In this document: in pieces, positions 25,062-35,864 of the stretch
How the letters are laid out: every line of letters begins with the position of its first letter
Numbering within the stretch: the first letter of the stretch is position 1
DNA from: Ecdyonurus torrentis
Taxonomy: Eukaryota; Arthropoda; Insecta; Ephemeroptera; Heptageniidae
Assembly (NCBI GenBank): GCA_949318235.1
Contig: OX439129.1
Coordinates: forward strand, 6,298,116 to 6,362,115
Direction of reading: 5' to 3'
Length of the DNA stretch: 64,000 bases
Translations under genes and position numbers: made by a program
Notes under the pieces: generated by a model
What the model saw: the letters and a program-made list of their open reading frames with translations, nothing else
Database searches by the model: none
What the model was told of the DNA's origin: nothing

Positions 25062-25379
25062 TTAAAGGCGTAGAACACCTTGAACAAAAAAGTTGCGTAA
25101 TATCCTAACAAACCTGAAAATCAACATTGATTTGGCCGGAGTCATTGATTTCTAATTTATTTTCCATTCACAAAATGCCGCTGCCGGTCACTGACGTCAC
25201 AGCTCGCCTGGTCCACGCGCAAGTAAACCGGGAGAGCTGTGACGTCAGTGACCGGCAGCAGCATTTTGTGAATGGAAAATAAATTAGAAATCAATGACTC
25301 CGGCCAAATCAACGTTGATTTTCAGGTTTGTTAGGATATTACGCAACTTTTTTTTGTTCAAGGTGTTCTACGCCTTTAA
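25062..25379. mobile_element. Family A MITE, copy A4, best preserved
   Basis: A 318-bp palindrome with intact TTAA on both ends (TTAAAGGCGTAGAACACC and GGTGTTCTACGCCTTTAA). The arms, each about 150 bases, differ at only a few positions: a 2-base length difference in the A/T run near the ends, one base in CAACRTTG, and one in CCGYTG near the centre. TGACGTCA occurs in both arms. The 15-20 bp centre is GC-rich. Such a perfect fold implies recent origin or arm-to-arm gene conversion. Confidence 0.9.
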
Positions 25380-25918
25380 GGGAAACGTTTTTTTCACTTG
25401 CATCAACGTTTAAAAGAAATTTAAAAAATGTTTTGTTGCGAAGACCTTCAATCTTAAATATTATATGACATGGCTGTTTCACAAGCTAGGCGTCACTGAA
25501 CACATAGTATTAACAAAATAAAATGTTAACGTTATAAGCGCAATGTTTTGCATAGAAATGATTGTCATAATTTTGAAATTCCCCCCAACATTTATGTAAA
25601 TATTATGCTAAAATAAAAACTGTCACCGAGAATACTATGATATTTTTCACAAAAGTTATTTTACATTAATGACCAATTTGCGTGGTGCATGATTCTACTT
25701 GAGCCCCCCTGTTGACTAACATTATTTAAATAATATATTCTTATCAACCGTTTTTTAAGTATGCGATAATAATAATGTTTTCTTTATTGAACACTGTAAA
25801 AACTAAGATGTCAATTTCTTTACTATAACATTTCATGCGAACCAGTGAAATATGTAAAACAAATGTTTATACTCACAACGCATATATTTATAGAGAACCT
25901 ATGCGATTGTGCAGGAGT
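25380..25918. other. AT-rich DNA, no gene seen
   Basis: Anonymous sequence between A4 and E2. Confidence 0.5.
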
Positions 25919-26453
25919 TTCACTAAATATTCAATCTTGTAGAGGCTATTATAGTGTCGATGTAAGTATGATGAGTACAAAAGATACACGGGTTCTCCGT
26001 AAACATTAGAGTAATATACTCTGTGCCACATTTCACTAGTAGACAGTACCCATTACTATTATTGATAGATATCAAACACTTATGTTTAGGTATTGGGTAT
26101 GTTCGCATGACGTCATTCTGAATGCTTTTCGATGCTCTTCTTGAGCAATGAATAACATTGCTCAGCATAGCACAAACCTATTATCTTTGGAAAATTAGCT
26201 ATTTTTTGGTAAAATTCTTATTTTTCTTGCATACTTGAGGTACTAATTCAACCTGTTACTGTTAACAGCATCAATGCTCTCAAAAGAATTCCAAAGTGTT
26301 TTTAAACGGGCAAAATGTGCCATTTTCCTATACTGGCCAATGTTGTTTATTACTCACTAATGACGTCGACTTTAACATGAATGAAACCACCCTATAGTAC
26401 CCACATCCTTGGCACTCATCATACTTGCATCGACGCTAGCCTCTATTATACAG
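25919..26453 (+). mobile_element. Family E element, copy E2, split by D3
   Basis: The left part (25919-26090) starts ACTAAATATTCAATCTTGTA and carries GTCGATGTAAGTATGATGAG. The right part (26397-26453) has ACTCATCATACTTGCATCGA and TAGCCTCTATTATACAG. These two ends are inverted copies of each other, defining family E as an inverted-repeat element. D3 lies inside, so E2 is older than D3. Confidence 0.75.
26091..26396 (+). mobile_element. Family D MITE, copy D3 (variant subfamily), nested in E2
   Basis: Starts TATTGGGTATGTTCGCATGA, ends ACCACCCTATA. It shares TTTTCGATGCTCTTCTTGAG and ACTGGCCAATGTTG with D8 at 59610 rather than with D1, so D3 and D8 form a subfamily. TGACGTCA is present near 26109. 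Confidence 0.85.
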
Positions 26454-27469
26454 TACCGTATACCAGTTCTAATTTGAATGAAAATACACCAATACGTAAA
26501 AAAATAATCTATGCATTTGGTAAAGTATGCTCTCTAAAATATTGTCAGTAAAAATTTGTTTTCCAAGTTTATTTTTATTCTACAACTTAATTTTGACGTT
26601 TATGGATATATGACTTCTTAAACAGCTACATTAAAAAAAATAAAAATAAAGTTTATAAAAATATATAGATGTAAAATATAATGGTGTAAAAAAAAACATA
26701 AAATGTGACCACGTGACTCTTTGACCCCCGCGGTGGTTCAAGCAAATTGATGCAAAATTGATGAAACAATTAGTACGTCTGACAATATGGTCTGTGTACT
26801 CGAGGTGGTGGAGTTGTGAGCGAGAGCAAACATACTGCAATTAACGTATAAGAAATGAGAGAGAGAAGAGAAGAGAAATATTTTATTATTTAATGAGGCC
26901 ACCTTACTGTTATAGCAGGAACACGACACATAATTAATGCTGCTAAGCTTATATACATAATCTCCACAGTATATACGTAGCTATATAGCTACGTATATAG
27001 CTACGTATATATAGCTATAGCTAGCCAGGCAGTACTACTTTCCTCTGTAATCCAGACGTCACTTTTTTTTTTGTCTACTGAGGAAATGTGTACTTGCTCT
27101 CTTTACTTTCCTAATTTAATAACTAAGGTCAAAGTTCAAGGTCTTTTACATGACCTTACATTAATAAATAAATCATATATTGGCAAGTTTTTTTTTGTAT
27201 GTATAATATATATCGTGTTAAATCAGTATCATAAATAATACACTGTAAAAACAATTGTTTATTTCGACAACGGACAGAAAGTACACTTTTTATTTCGTAA
27301 AAAATGGAATTCTATTGACATATGGAAATAACATATATTTAAATGTAGTTTTGCGTCAACTGAAATCTCTATCTGATCGGATTGTAAGGCCATAAGCCAA
27401 CAGTTTTTTTTTTTTTTGAAAGAGACTGTACCTATACAAAATACTTAGACTGTGCGTGAGTGTATGTTC
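26454..27469. other. Unassigned sequence with a TACGTA palindrome cluster
   Basis: At 26971-27023 the palindromic words ATATACGTAGCTATATAGCT and TACGTATATAGCTACGTATA overlap repeatedly, giving a locally self-complementary 50-base block. The remainder is anonymous AT-rich sequence. Confidence 0.5.
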
Positions 27470-27650
27470 ACTTTAATATTCAATCTTGTAGAGGCTATAG
27501 TGTCGATGTAAGTATGATGAGTACATGGGTTCTCAGTAAACATTAGAGTATACTCTGTATCACATTTCACTAGTAGACAGTACCCATGGCATGTTCTATT
27601 GGTAGAGAGTTAACATTTTGAATGCTTTCGTCTCTAAACATTCATGTGCA
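27470..27650 (+). mobile_element. Family E element, copy E3, right end missing
   Basis: TATTCAATCTTGTAGAGGCT, GTCGATGTAAGTATGATGAG, ACATTAGAGTATACTCTGTA and TCACTAGTAGACAGTACCCA match E2 and E4. The inverted right terminus is not found before H2 at 27696. Confidence 0.7.
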
Positions 27651-27695
27651 TACATCAAACTCTAAATTACCTAAAATTATTAAAAATTGTCGCTA

Positions 27696-27843
27696 CTATA
27701 TTCAACTCAAAAAAACCTGAGTTACCTGCCGTTCGACCTTTTACGGTATCGCCCAGCCGCCCCCTTCTCCTCAAATGTGACAATGGGCGATACTTTAAGC
27801 ATGCCCGATTTAAATCGACTGAGGTTTTTTGAGTTGAATATAG
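27696..27843 (-). mobile_element. Family H MITE, copy H2
   Basis: 148 bp with near-perfect terminal inverted repeats of about 22 bp (CTATATTCAACTCAAAAAA and TTTTTTGAGTTGAATATAG). Its reverse strand matches H1 at 3553. The GC-rich interior has CCTGCCGTTCGACCTTTTAC and GCCCAGCCGCCCCC. This better-preserved copy defines the family ends. Confidence 0.8.
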
Positions 27844-28245
27844 ATATTGTTTGAAATATTATCAAGTTTATACTTGAAGTCTCTACTATTCTGTACTCCC
27901 AGTGTATGTTGCTTAAGCCTTGCCGTCTGTCTGTCTGTCTATGGGTGGTTTATTGCAATATTTGGTTGTATACGAACTAATTTGCATAAAGTAATAACAA
28001 CATTTATTGACCCCAAGCAGTTTAAAACATGAAAGATTTAGTATTGTAGTATTTTTTTTTATTATTTTTTTTTTCTCTTCAACACTTTTGTTATGCATCT
28101 TTTTCTATAAAGTGATATAAAACTTTTATTTTTTTTTTTTCTAATATTTATATATTTTTTTCTTTCTCTTATTAATTTTTTTTCCTATTACGTAGTATTA
28201 ATATTTCCTCTGATTGAAATAATGTAATTAAATGATTTCATGAAT
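27844..28245. other. AT-rich DNA, no gene seen
   Basis: Contains (GTCT)n at about 27926-27940 and T/C-rich blocks. Confidence 0.5.
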
Positions 28246-28392
28246 GTTTTTCTGTTGGGGTTAGGTGTAAGAGTGGGCCAGACATATTGTCAGGCTTAAA
28301 CCTCGCCCTTTCAAAAATTTGTAAATTGTTTTTCCTTGCATTTTTTTGAATAAAGACGATTATTTATTTATTTATTTATTTATTTATTATTG
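28246..28392 (+). mobile_element. Family L retroelement 3' end
   Basis: A moderately GC-rich stretch (AGAGTGGGCCAGACATATTG, TTAAACCTCGCCCTTTC), followed by GAATAAAGACGA and a (TTTA)n tail of about seven units. An AATAAA followed by a simple repeat tail is the usual 3' end of a 5'-truncated non-LTR retrotransposon. No reverse transcriptase sequence precedes it. Confidence 0.6.
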
Positions 28393-28739
28393 TCGAAATA
28401 TTTACAATATAATATACGTATAAATATAACAATATATTATATCTATAAATTTTAAACAAAGTCAAAGACTAAAACTAAGGAAATAATAAAATACAAATTA
28501 AATATAAAGATGAATTGATACAACACTTTAAGCCCTGTCAACACAGTGCAATATATTTGTGATTGTATGGGATCTCCATGAAGAATCATTATGGTGCCAT
28601 TCGCATATTGATTTATTTGTTTTAACTTTACGCAGCAAATTGTTAGATAACATTGTTTTAAATAGAAATAACTATTTTACTAAAAACAACAACAACAACA
28701 ACGAATGTGTGAATGCAGTTTTATATTTCTATGCCCATG
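28393..28739. other. Unassigned sequence
   Basis: AT-rich; (AAC)n of five units at about 28686-28702. Confidence 0.5.
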
Positions 28740-28885
28740 GACAAAAATAAACAGGTAATAATTATGCTACTTCAATTCATCATACATAATGACATAATTT
28801 AAACTATATTTTATAGTGATTATACTACATATTTAGCATACTTATGTTATGTTATTACATAATATAGCATCTTTTGTGCTCTACA
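28740..28885 (+). mobile_element. Family Z element, partial copy Z2
   Basis: GGACAAAAATAAACAGGTAA, TAATTATGCTACTTCAATTC and later ATTACATAATATAGCAT follow the order of Z1, but it is diverged. Confidence 0.45.
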
Positions 28886-29795
28886 ATATTGCAATTATTC
28901 AATGCAGCACAAATTTCTTAATTAATTATTTTCCATACAGTTAAATATATTGCAGAAATTGCTCCCTGTGAACAGTTTATTTTTTTGTTTATTTATTGTA
29001 ATTTTATATTTAATTTGTTAAATAAGTAAATTTGGTTTAAGGCCTTTCAAACCGATTTATGTTTATTTTATAATAATAATACTAATTTACTTAGCTACAT
29101 CTTTTAGTTTATTTTATTTTTGATGAACAATATACTTAAATACATTTTTACGTACGTACGTAATAATTTAAGATAAAATACCTTCCTTATTTGTTATTCT
29201 CAAATCGTGAAGTTTCAAAAACGTTAAATATAACAAATCCCATTAGTTACCTTATTTGATGAGTAAAAAGGAAATTAGTTTTATTGTCAAATACTCATCT
29301 CATGATACATAATTATTAATCTGATGCTTTAATTTAATAATTTAAATAATAAAATTTTAAATTAATAAATTTCTCTTTCAACAGTAAAAATAATCATGTT
29401 TATATTACATAATAAAAATGATTATGAAAGCAATACAAAACACAACAATAATAGAATAATAATAAAAAAAATCAATATAAATCGTAATATTTTTCATTAA
29501 CAAAATAACCAGGTATGATAATATGAAATAAAAAAACAAACTATAAATGTGTATTTTATTACTTTGTTTATGCAGCGTTGATTTACAAATATTGATGTTG
29601 CATTATATATGAATGTGTGTGTGTACTTTTTGTATGTATACGATATAACAGGAAAAATGTTGACAATTTTTTTTTATTGTTGTATTGTATGTGCATTGTT
29701 ATACAGAATGATAGGGAACAATACACATATTAACTAAACCTTTCGACTTCAATTGAAAATATATATACTCCATATCATATTATCATTATATTATA
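28886..29795. other. AT-rich DNA, no gene seen
   Basis: Anonymous and very AT-rich. Confidence 0.55.
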
Positions 29796-29979
<184 letters not shown>

Positions 29980-30149
29980 ATATATACAGAGTAAATATAG
30001 AGGTTCATAAAATCTAATGTAAGTGTAGTTTAATATGCAGTGCTAACGTGCATAATATGAAAAGCCCATAGTTAAATAAGTAACTCAATATTTTAATAAA
30101 ATAGTTCTATGAAATTTCATATACAGAAAAAAAAGTAATTTATTGTGCA

Positions 30150-30625
30150 TTAAAGGAATATACAAGAAGAAAATATTAGCCTTTATATCACTAAACACTT
30201 GAGCTTGTTCTGTAAAGTAAAGTGAATCTCAACAACAGTGATTGGCTGACCAACAAAATACGACACATTCATTGGTTGATCTTGTTTTTTGAGCTAACAA
30301 AATTGACAAAAATTGAGTCACATGAAGAGCATGGAACTTTTTTGTGTGGAGTTTCTTTCATTCTTATCAAGTTCAAAGTTCTAAACGAAGAAATAACAAT
30401 GATCGGCCATATGTATAAACGTAGTAAACAGGTAACGAAGTCATAATCAGCTGTTATAACAAAGGAACATATCGACACAAAAGTTGCGCCGGAAGTCTGA
30501 CTTTGCAGAAAGAGCTTTGATGTGACTTACATAAATAACATAAGTTTGTCTCAAAACCCAACTTTGTAGTAGTGATCAGAAAATTTCGATTAATGCAACC
30601 CGTAAAACAGTTTTATTATATTTTC
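30150..30625 (-). mobile_element. Family B MITE, copy B2, truncated and split by C2
   Basis: TTAAAGGAATATACAAGAAG and ATATCACTAAACACTTGA, then after the inserted C2, TTGATGTGACTTACATAAAT, TTTGTCTCAAAACCCAAC, AGTGATCAGAAAATTTCGAT and ATGCAACCCGTAAAACA. These are the reverse complement of the right half of family B. The left half is missing. Confidence 0.75.
30203..30515 (-). mobile_element. Family C element, copy C2, nested in B2
   Basis: Bounded by GCTTGTTCTGTAAAG and CTTTGCAGAAAGAGC, an imperfect inverted repeat. The reverse strand matches C1 (8714-9034). TTGA stands on both sides (30199-30202 and 30517-30520), and the B consensus has a single copy of that site, so the ends and a probable 4-base duplication can be read from the interrupted host element. 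TGACGTCA of C1 is mutated here. Confidence 0.8.
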
Positions 30626-31934
30626 TCTTTTTACCAATGTTGCATTTTTTTTTTTATAGAAATACACTTTTAATTTAATTATTTCTATGATCCTGCTATT
30701 GGACATTTTTTTTTATGATGCACTCAACAGAGTTAATTAAATTAAAAAATATATTGAAGGATTATAACTTTGTGTATTATATGGAGTTTATATGTAGGAG
30801 AATTATACCTATAAATGAGGGGAAAAAAATAAATGATAATTATTTTATATATTTAAATCCTATATATTTTAATCATATTTAATAAATTGAAAATTTAATT
30901 CATAGCAGAGCTTTAGCAAGATAAGTATATAATATAATTACGTATTATGTATATTTACAAATAACTTGTTAAATAAAATTATATATTATATATATATAAC
31001 ATGGAGTATTGCTATCAACTATACCTGGATTAATAAAAATATCTCTATTTTCATTCAACTTTTTTTTTTTTTTTTTGCAAGTTCAATGGAACAGTTTGAA
31101 AGGTTCTCTGTATATACTCTGTACAGCTAAAATTAAACGTTGAAAATGCTATAAAATATAAACTAGCTATATCCATTGTTCTGACTTTGACAATTAATAT
31201 CAACAATAACAATACAGGTATTGCATCATACAACAAAAAGATTATTTAACAATACCAAATCAAATTGGAATGGAATAAAAAATATATATAATAATTATTG
31301 TGAATGAAATTTTTTTTCTTGAAATATATTTGAAAATGGAAATTGATTTTGAGTAACTTTAAGGTAAAATTGATTTAATATAAGTAAAAATATAATTTAC
31401 CTTAAACCAGCCTATTCTTTAAATGTAGTAGGTCAAGCAGCACTGTTTTTAATAATATTAATTATATACAAATTGTAAAGTATATTATTATAGTTATTTA
31501 AATAAACAAATATTTTAATATAATAAACTGCCCCTAAAATTTAAATTTAAAATTTCTTGGCAGATCACAATTTTTCATTAATTTATACGACTTTTCACAT
31601 TTTTTTAAAGCATTGGGAGACTTTTGTTTTTCCTTCCAATTTAAGTCTAGGTGATAAAAATGACCTGCCAATACTATGAATTAATGGCATATTCATCATA
31701 AATCAATAGGATATGTAAAATGTCACTTCAATTTTTTTTATCTGAAAACATTAATTTCATTATAAAAATAAAGAAATTGTAGCCTCTTCAGTCCGCGACT
31801 TTTTTAAAAATTATTTCAGTGTCGTAAATTTTAACGACGTTTTTGTGTGGCTCCCAGAATGACAAAAATTTGTCTTTTTTGTCAAAAAGGTTTTCTTACT
31901 TTTGCGAAACCCCTCCAGAATGCTCAAAATAGCT
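30626..31934. other. AT-rich DNA, no gene seen
   Basis: A T run at 31061-31077. 31780-31930 is less AT-rich (CCGCGACTTTT, GTGGCTCCCAGAATG) but unrecognised. Confidence 0.5.
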
Positions 31935-32332
31935 TTAAGGGGGTAGGTGACCGACTGATATCTCGCAAACTAGGACGGTTGCGAATAATAATAAATAACA
32001 CAAAGTAAAGAAGAAATGTTACTTAAAAATTTAGTTATGTCAAACATGTAAAAACACGATCAAATATTTAAGTTATTACACTTTTAAGATAACATGTAAA
32101 TATAGAAATTTAAATTTGAGCGGGAAATTTTAGTCAAATTAGAAACTTTTTTACAATTAAAAAAATCATTAAAAATTTGTTTGGTATAAAAAATATATTT
32201 TAAATTTACTTGATTTTATTTGAAAATTATAGTGTTTGTTTTATTGGAATTAAATCATGTAAAAAAATTATTGGGAAAATATAGTTGTTCTTTTAGCGAT
32301 TTCCGGTCCAAGTCGGTCCCCCACCGCCTTAA
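31935..32332 (+). mobile_element. Family J MITE, copy J1 (TTAA ends)
   Basis: A 398-bp element bounded by TTAAGGGGGTAGGTGACCGA and GTCCCCCACCGCCTTAA. The terminal inverted repeats are about 20 bp (GACCGACT shared). It is almost identical to J2 at 48726, differing at a few single bases and small A/T-run lengths. No frame codes for a transposase. TTAA at both borders in both copies suggests TTAA-specific, piggyBac-like mobilisation. Confidence 0.88.
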
Positions 32333-32483
32333 AAATCATGTAAATTCAGGGGCGTTTTCTGGTCCAATTTTTGTATTTTTATCTCAATTTTTATTTTGTT
32401 CGATTGTTTGTTGAATTATCTAATGTCCATTGTATTGTAGACTGCAGGCCACGGTAGTGAGCTCCTGTGTTATTGCCCTATAC

Positions 32484-32690
32484 TAAAAACGAACCCTTGT
32501 TGATGTACTTCCAATTTTCACCGCAACAATCAACATGTAAAATGTAAGTGGCGCTGTAGTCTGCGTGTGAATTTTAAAAAATTCACACGCAGACTTTTTC
32601 ACACAGCGCCACTTTTATACGTAATTTTGTATTCTTGCATTTTTGCGGCGAAAATTTGAATTACATCATTAAGGGATCGTTTTTTCAACA
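32484..32690. mobile_element. Family Y foldback element
   Basis: A long hairpin centred near 32577. The inner stem AGTCTGCGTGTGAATTTT pairs with AAAATTCACACGCAGACT, then AAGTGGCGCTGT with ACAGCGCCACTT. Outward, TTTTCACCGCAA pairs with TTGCGGCGAAAA, and AAAACGAACCCTTGTTGATG with its near complement ending at 32683. The loop is only a few bases. Single copy. Confidence 0.8.
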
Positions 32691-33126
32691 ATAGCTTCCT
32701 ATCCTGTTTATATATCCATGCTGCAGGCAGAGGATAATGTATACTGTATAACGGATCTGTTACTATAATTTTTGTTCTTTTACTTTTCTTCTATGTCTAA
32801 TAAATGTTTGTTTCTTTTGTGTTTCTAGGTGAGTATCCGCCTCCTAAATCTTTGTCACACGATCGTACAAACTTTGTAAGTAACAAACTTTTAATAACTG
32901 TTTGAGTTTGTCTTTATAGTAACACAAAATTATATTAAATAATAGAAATAATTAACATGGGCATTGCATAGTCCCTTGTAGACTGATGACGCTTAATTTG
33001 AAGAATGCTACTTTCATTGTCTCGTTTTTTTTTGTTTTTTTTTTTCTTTCAAGGAAGTCACAAAAAATAGACAGTTGAAATTGTGATGCTGAATGCAATT
33101 GAAAGTATCAAATTTGTCCTTCAATG
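32691..33126. other. Unassigned sequence
   Basis: No gene or shared repeat noticed. Confidence 0.5.
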
Positions 33127-33287
33127 CTTCTTATCGGTGGTGACGTAGCCTCTATCAGAGGCGCCCTAGGAAAATGCCACCCCCCCCCCCCCCAAATTAA
33201 CATTTCGCTTATGGGGAAAAACACCTTTTTTATTACGATTTTTGAGATTTTTTAAAATCGAATGAAGTATACCTTCTTATGGTGTTT

Positions 33288-33376
<89 letters not shown>

Positions 33377-33470
33377 GATTTGTGAGAAAACTACTGCACT
33401 GATTACGGAAAAAATTTAAATAAAGAATACTAGGCATACTTTTTTTTTTTTTTTCATCGCCGGTAAGAAG
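33127..33470 (+). mobile_element. Family F element, copy F2, carrying a (CT)n tract
   Basis: Ends CTTCTTATCGGTGGTGACG and CATCGCCGGTAAGAAG are imperfect inverted repeats. The interior includes a C run (33178-33194), CTTATGGTGTTTTAAG, a (CT)n tract at 33292-33374 and GCGATTTGTGAGAAAACT. The last two flanks recur around the CT tract at 34458 (F3), so the microsatellite is part of the element. Confidence 0.65.
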
Positions 33471-34060
33471 TAGTCTTAATTTCATAAATGTATGTAGAAC
33501 GTCTGACCTCTGAGTTTAAAATATTTTATATCTCTCTGACAATTAAAGCTATTAGTTTTTGTCAACTCTAAATAAACATTCTCTCAGTGTGCCTAACATT
33601 TGCTTGGTCCACGTGACGTCACTGTTATTTCAATTGCGCTGACGTCACTCATTAGATTACATTATATAAAAAGTGTCGCGGTATCTTCCTCTCTCTCTCT
33701 CTCCCTCTCTCAAATAGGATGTAAATCTTGTTTATATTTTTTGTGTGTATACCATCCTCTCTCGCGTGGAGTAGCAACTTCGCGTACAAACAAATTTATA
33801 CTCTTAGCTTACACGGAGAAAAATTAATTTTGTATGAAGCAATTCAACAAAATATTACATTGTTTTAACCAACAGTTTTTAACATTTAAATATCTTTTGC
33901 ACGGATAGAAATAAATACATAATAATTGTGCAAATTTGTTGTCAGTAATTATTATTATATTTATAATATATTTATAGAACACAAGTATAAAATGTTGCAG
34001 AGTATTTCATAGCAATATATATTGTATAGAGCATATTGTTATACTTATTTATACATAAAT
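33471..34060. other. Unassigned sequence with two TGACGTCA sites
   Basis: TGACGTCACT occurs at about 33614 and 33640, followed by a short CT tract (33690-33710). No open frame or element boundary recognised; this may be a decayed element. Confidence 0.45.
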
Positions 34061-34226
34061 GAGGAAGACGGCAAAATTTTTAGGGGACAATTTTAATTAT
34101 TTCATATTCTGAAAGAGGACATTATCCTAAATCGATACATGCCAATTTCTAATTTTTCGAGTTCATTTAGTATTTTTAATTAATTTTCGAAAGTCGCGAA
34201 ATGACGTCACAGGCTACAACCTTTCA
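34061..34226 (+). mobile_element. Family R element, half copy R2
   Basis: GAGGAAGACGGCAAAATTTT, GGGGACAATTTTAATTATTT, GAGGACATTATCC and TTCTAATTTTTCGAG match the left arm and core of R4. TGACGTCA is at about 34202. D4 begins where the right half should continue, and that half is not found beyond D4. Confidence 0.7.
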
Positions 34227-34475
34227 TATAGGGTGTATATGCATTCATTTTAAAGCTAACGCCATGATGGATCACTCAATAACATGGGCTGCAAAGTGAA
34301 AATGAGTCATTTTGACAGTTTAAAAAAATACTATACGCAATATTTTTGACATAATTGATGTTGTTAATAGGTTGAATTAGTATCTCAAGTATGTGAGAAA
34401 AATAATAATAACAAAACTAATGAAGGATACCTTAAGAATACCTTAAGGTGCTTTAAGTCTCTCTCTCTCTCTCTC

Positions 34476-34525
<50 letters not shown>

Positions 34526-34548
34526 TCCTCTCTCTCTCTCTCTCTTTC

Positions 34549-34580
<32 letters not shown>

Positions 34581-34759
34581 TTCTCTGCGATTTGTGAGTA
34601 AACTCAAGTATTATGAGAAAAATGATAATAAAATTTATCCAATTTCCCCCCCAAAAATAGCCAAAAATGAAGTTTGTCCTATGCAGAGCAATGTTATTCA
34701 CTACTTCAGCATGACGTCCAAGCGCATTAAATTATGACGTCATGTGCACATACCCTATA
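34227..34759 (-). mobile_element. Family D MITE, copy D4, carrying an internal F3 block
   Basis: Starts TATAGGGTGTATATGCATTC and ends GCACATACCCTATA, with the reverse order of D words (ACTCAATAACATGG, GTTTAAAAAAATACTAT, TGAAGTTTGTCCTATGCAGA, GCATGACGTCCAAGCGC, TATGACGTCATG). It is longer than the family norm because about 180 bp of F-like, CT-rich sequence lies in its middle, flanked by a roughly 35-bp imperfect direct repeat of D sequence. Confidence 0.85.
34421..34602 (+). mobile_element. F3, a fragment of family F with (CT)n inside D4
   Basis: GAAGGATACCTTAAG, AAGGTGCTTTAAGTCTCTC, an impure (CT)n tract (34458-34586) and GCGATTTGTGAGTAAACT match the middle of F2 (33265-33395). The F termini are absent. 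D sequence CTCAAGTATGTGAGAAAAAT (34384) and CTCAAGTATTATGAGAAAAA (34603) stands on each side. Confidence 0.7.
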
Positions 34760-35257
34760 CCCACATGCAGGTAGATATTAAGTCTACGCCTTTAACTTTT
34801 CTACAAAAGCCTTTAAAATCTTCTTCCCGTGTAGCACGTAGTTTCAATATAGTTGATTAATATTTTAAAAATAATTTCTCATTATAATCAAGGTATAACA
34901 AAAAATGTATATAAATATGTAGAACTTTCAATAAATGTTTTAACCAAAATTTTGCTATACAGATTTTTATTTGCTTATACATGAATAATAGGGCTTGTAT
35001 TTTTTGTTGTAACAATAGTGATTAAATTTGAATTGAGAGGGATGTGAAATAAAAATAACGTATTGTTATAACAGGGAAAATATATGAAGAACGTAATCAA
35101 TATAAAAATTAATTAAATTTGTATACACGTGAGGCAAAAAAACTGATGGGAAAATTTATTTAGTAATTATTAATTGATTACATTTTTTGTTCTATTTCTA
35201 TGTTATAGCTATATTGAATTGCAATTTCATATTTTAATTGTTTCCGCTCTTGGTTTC
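34760..35257. other. AT-rich DNA, no gene seen
   Basis: Anonymous sequence between D4 and D5. Confidence 0.5.
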
Positions 35258-35291
35258 TATAGGGTGTATGCGCATGATGTCATAATAATGC

Positions 35292-35379
35292 TGTTCTCTG
35301 CTCCTAAAGTGACGATCAACTTTGGTTATTCAAATAGAATGCGCATTTTTGGTGCAGGAAAACAGGGTTTATACGAACA
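35292..35379 (+). mobile_element. Family G element, copy G3, nested in D5
   Basis: TGTTCTCTGCTCC, AAGTGACGATCAACTTTGG, TTATTCAAATAGAATGCGCA, GGAAAACAGGGTTTATACGA. The left terminus has lost its GTAAACC portion. It interrupts the AATGCGCTTGGACG region of D5. Confidence 0.72.
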
Positions 35380-35603
35380 ACACTATTAAATGCTCTTCGA
35401 CTTCATACTATAGAGAAATGAAATGAATAACATTGCTCAGCATAGGACAAACGTAGTTTTTAAAAAACTAGTTAATTTTCCACAAAAAAATAGTAAAAAA
35501 CTTTTTTCCTATTTTTTTGTGGCAAATTAGTGAACTTTTTTTTTTATGATTTTTTGTTGTTGCATACTTATAAACCCTAACTCAATTAACCTATTAGCAG
35601 CAT

Positions 35604-35864
35604 TATTGGGTGCATGCGTATGACGTCATATTTTAATGCGCTTGGACGCCATACTGGAGTAATAACATTGCTCAGTATAGGACAAACTTCGTTTTCAGCT
35701 AGTTTCTTTGGGAAATTGCTTAATTTTTTTGGTTATTATTATTTTTCTCACATACTTGAGATACTAATTCAAGCATCAATGCTCTCAAAAATATTGCCTA
35801 ATATTTTTAAACTGTCAAAAAAATTATTTTCCCGTGACTTTAACATAAATGCATAGACCCTGTA
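35604..35864 (+). mobile_element. Family D MITE, copy D6, nested in D5
   Basis: Starts TATTGGGTGCATGCGTATGA, ends GCATAGACCCTGTA. It has TGACGTCATATTTTA, GCTTGGACGCCATACTGGAG, CTCACATACTTGAGATAC and GCATCAATGCTCTCAAAAAT. It is short of the 300-bp norm through loss near the ACCCATGTTATTGAG region. Confidence 0.82.

Noticed and set aside
26971..27023. Palindromic TACGTA/AGCT block as a replication or binding site
   Set aside because: It looks like a local expansion of short palindromic words; no independent support for a function.
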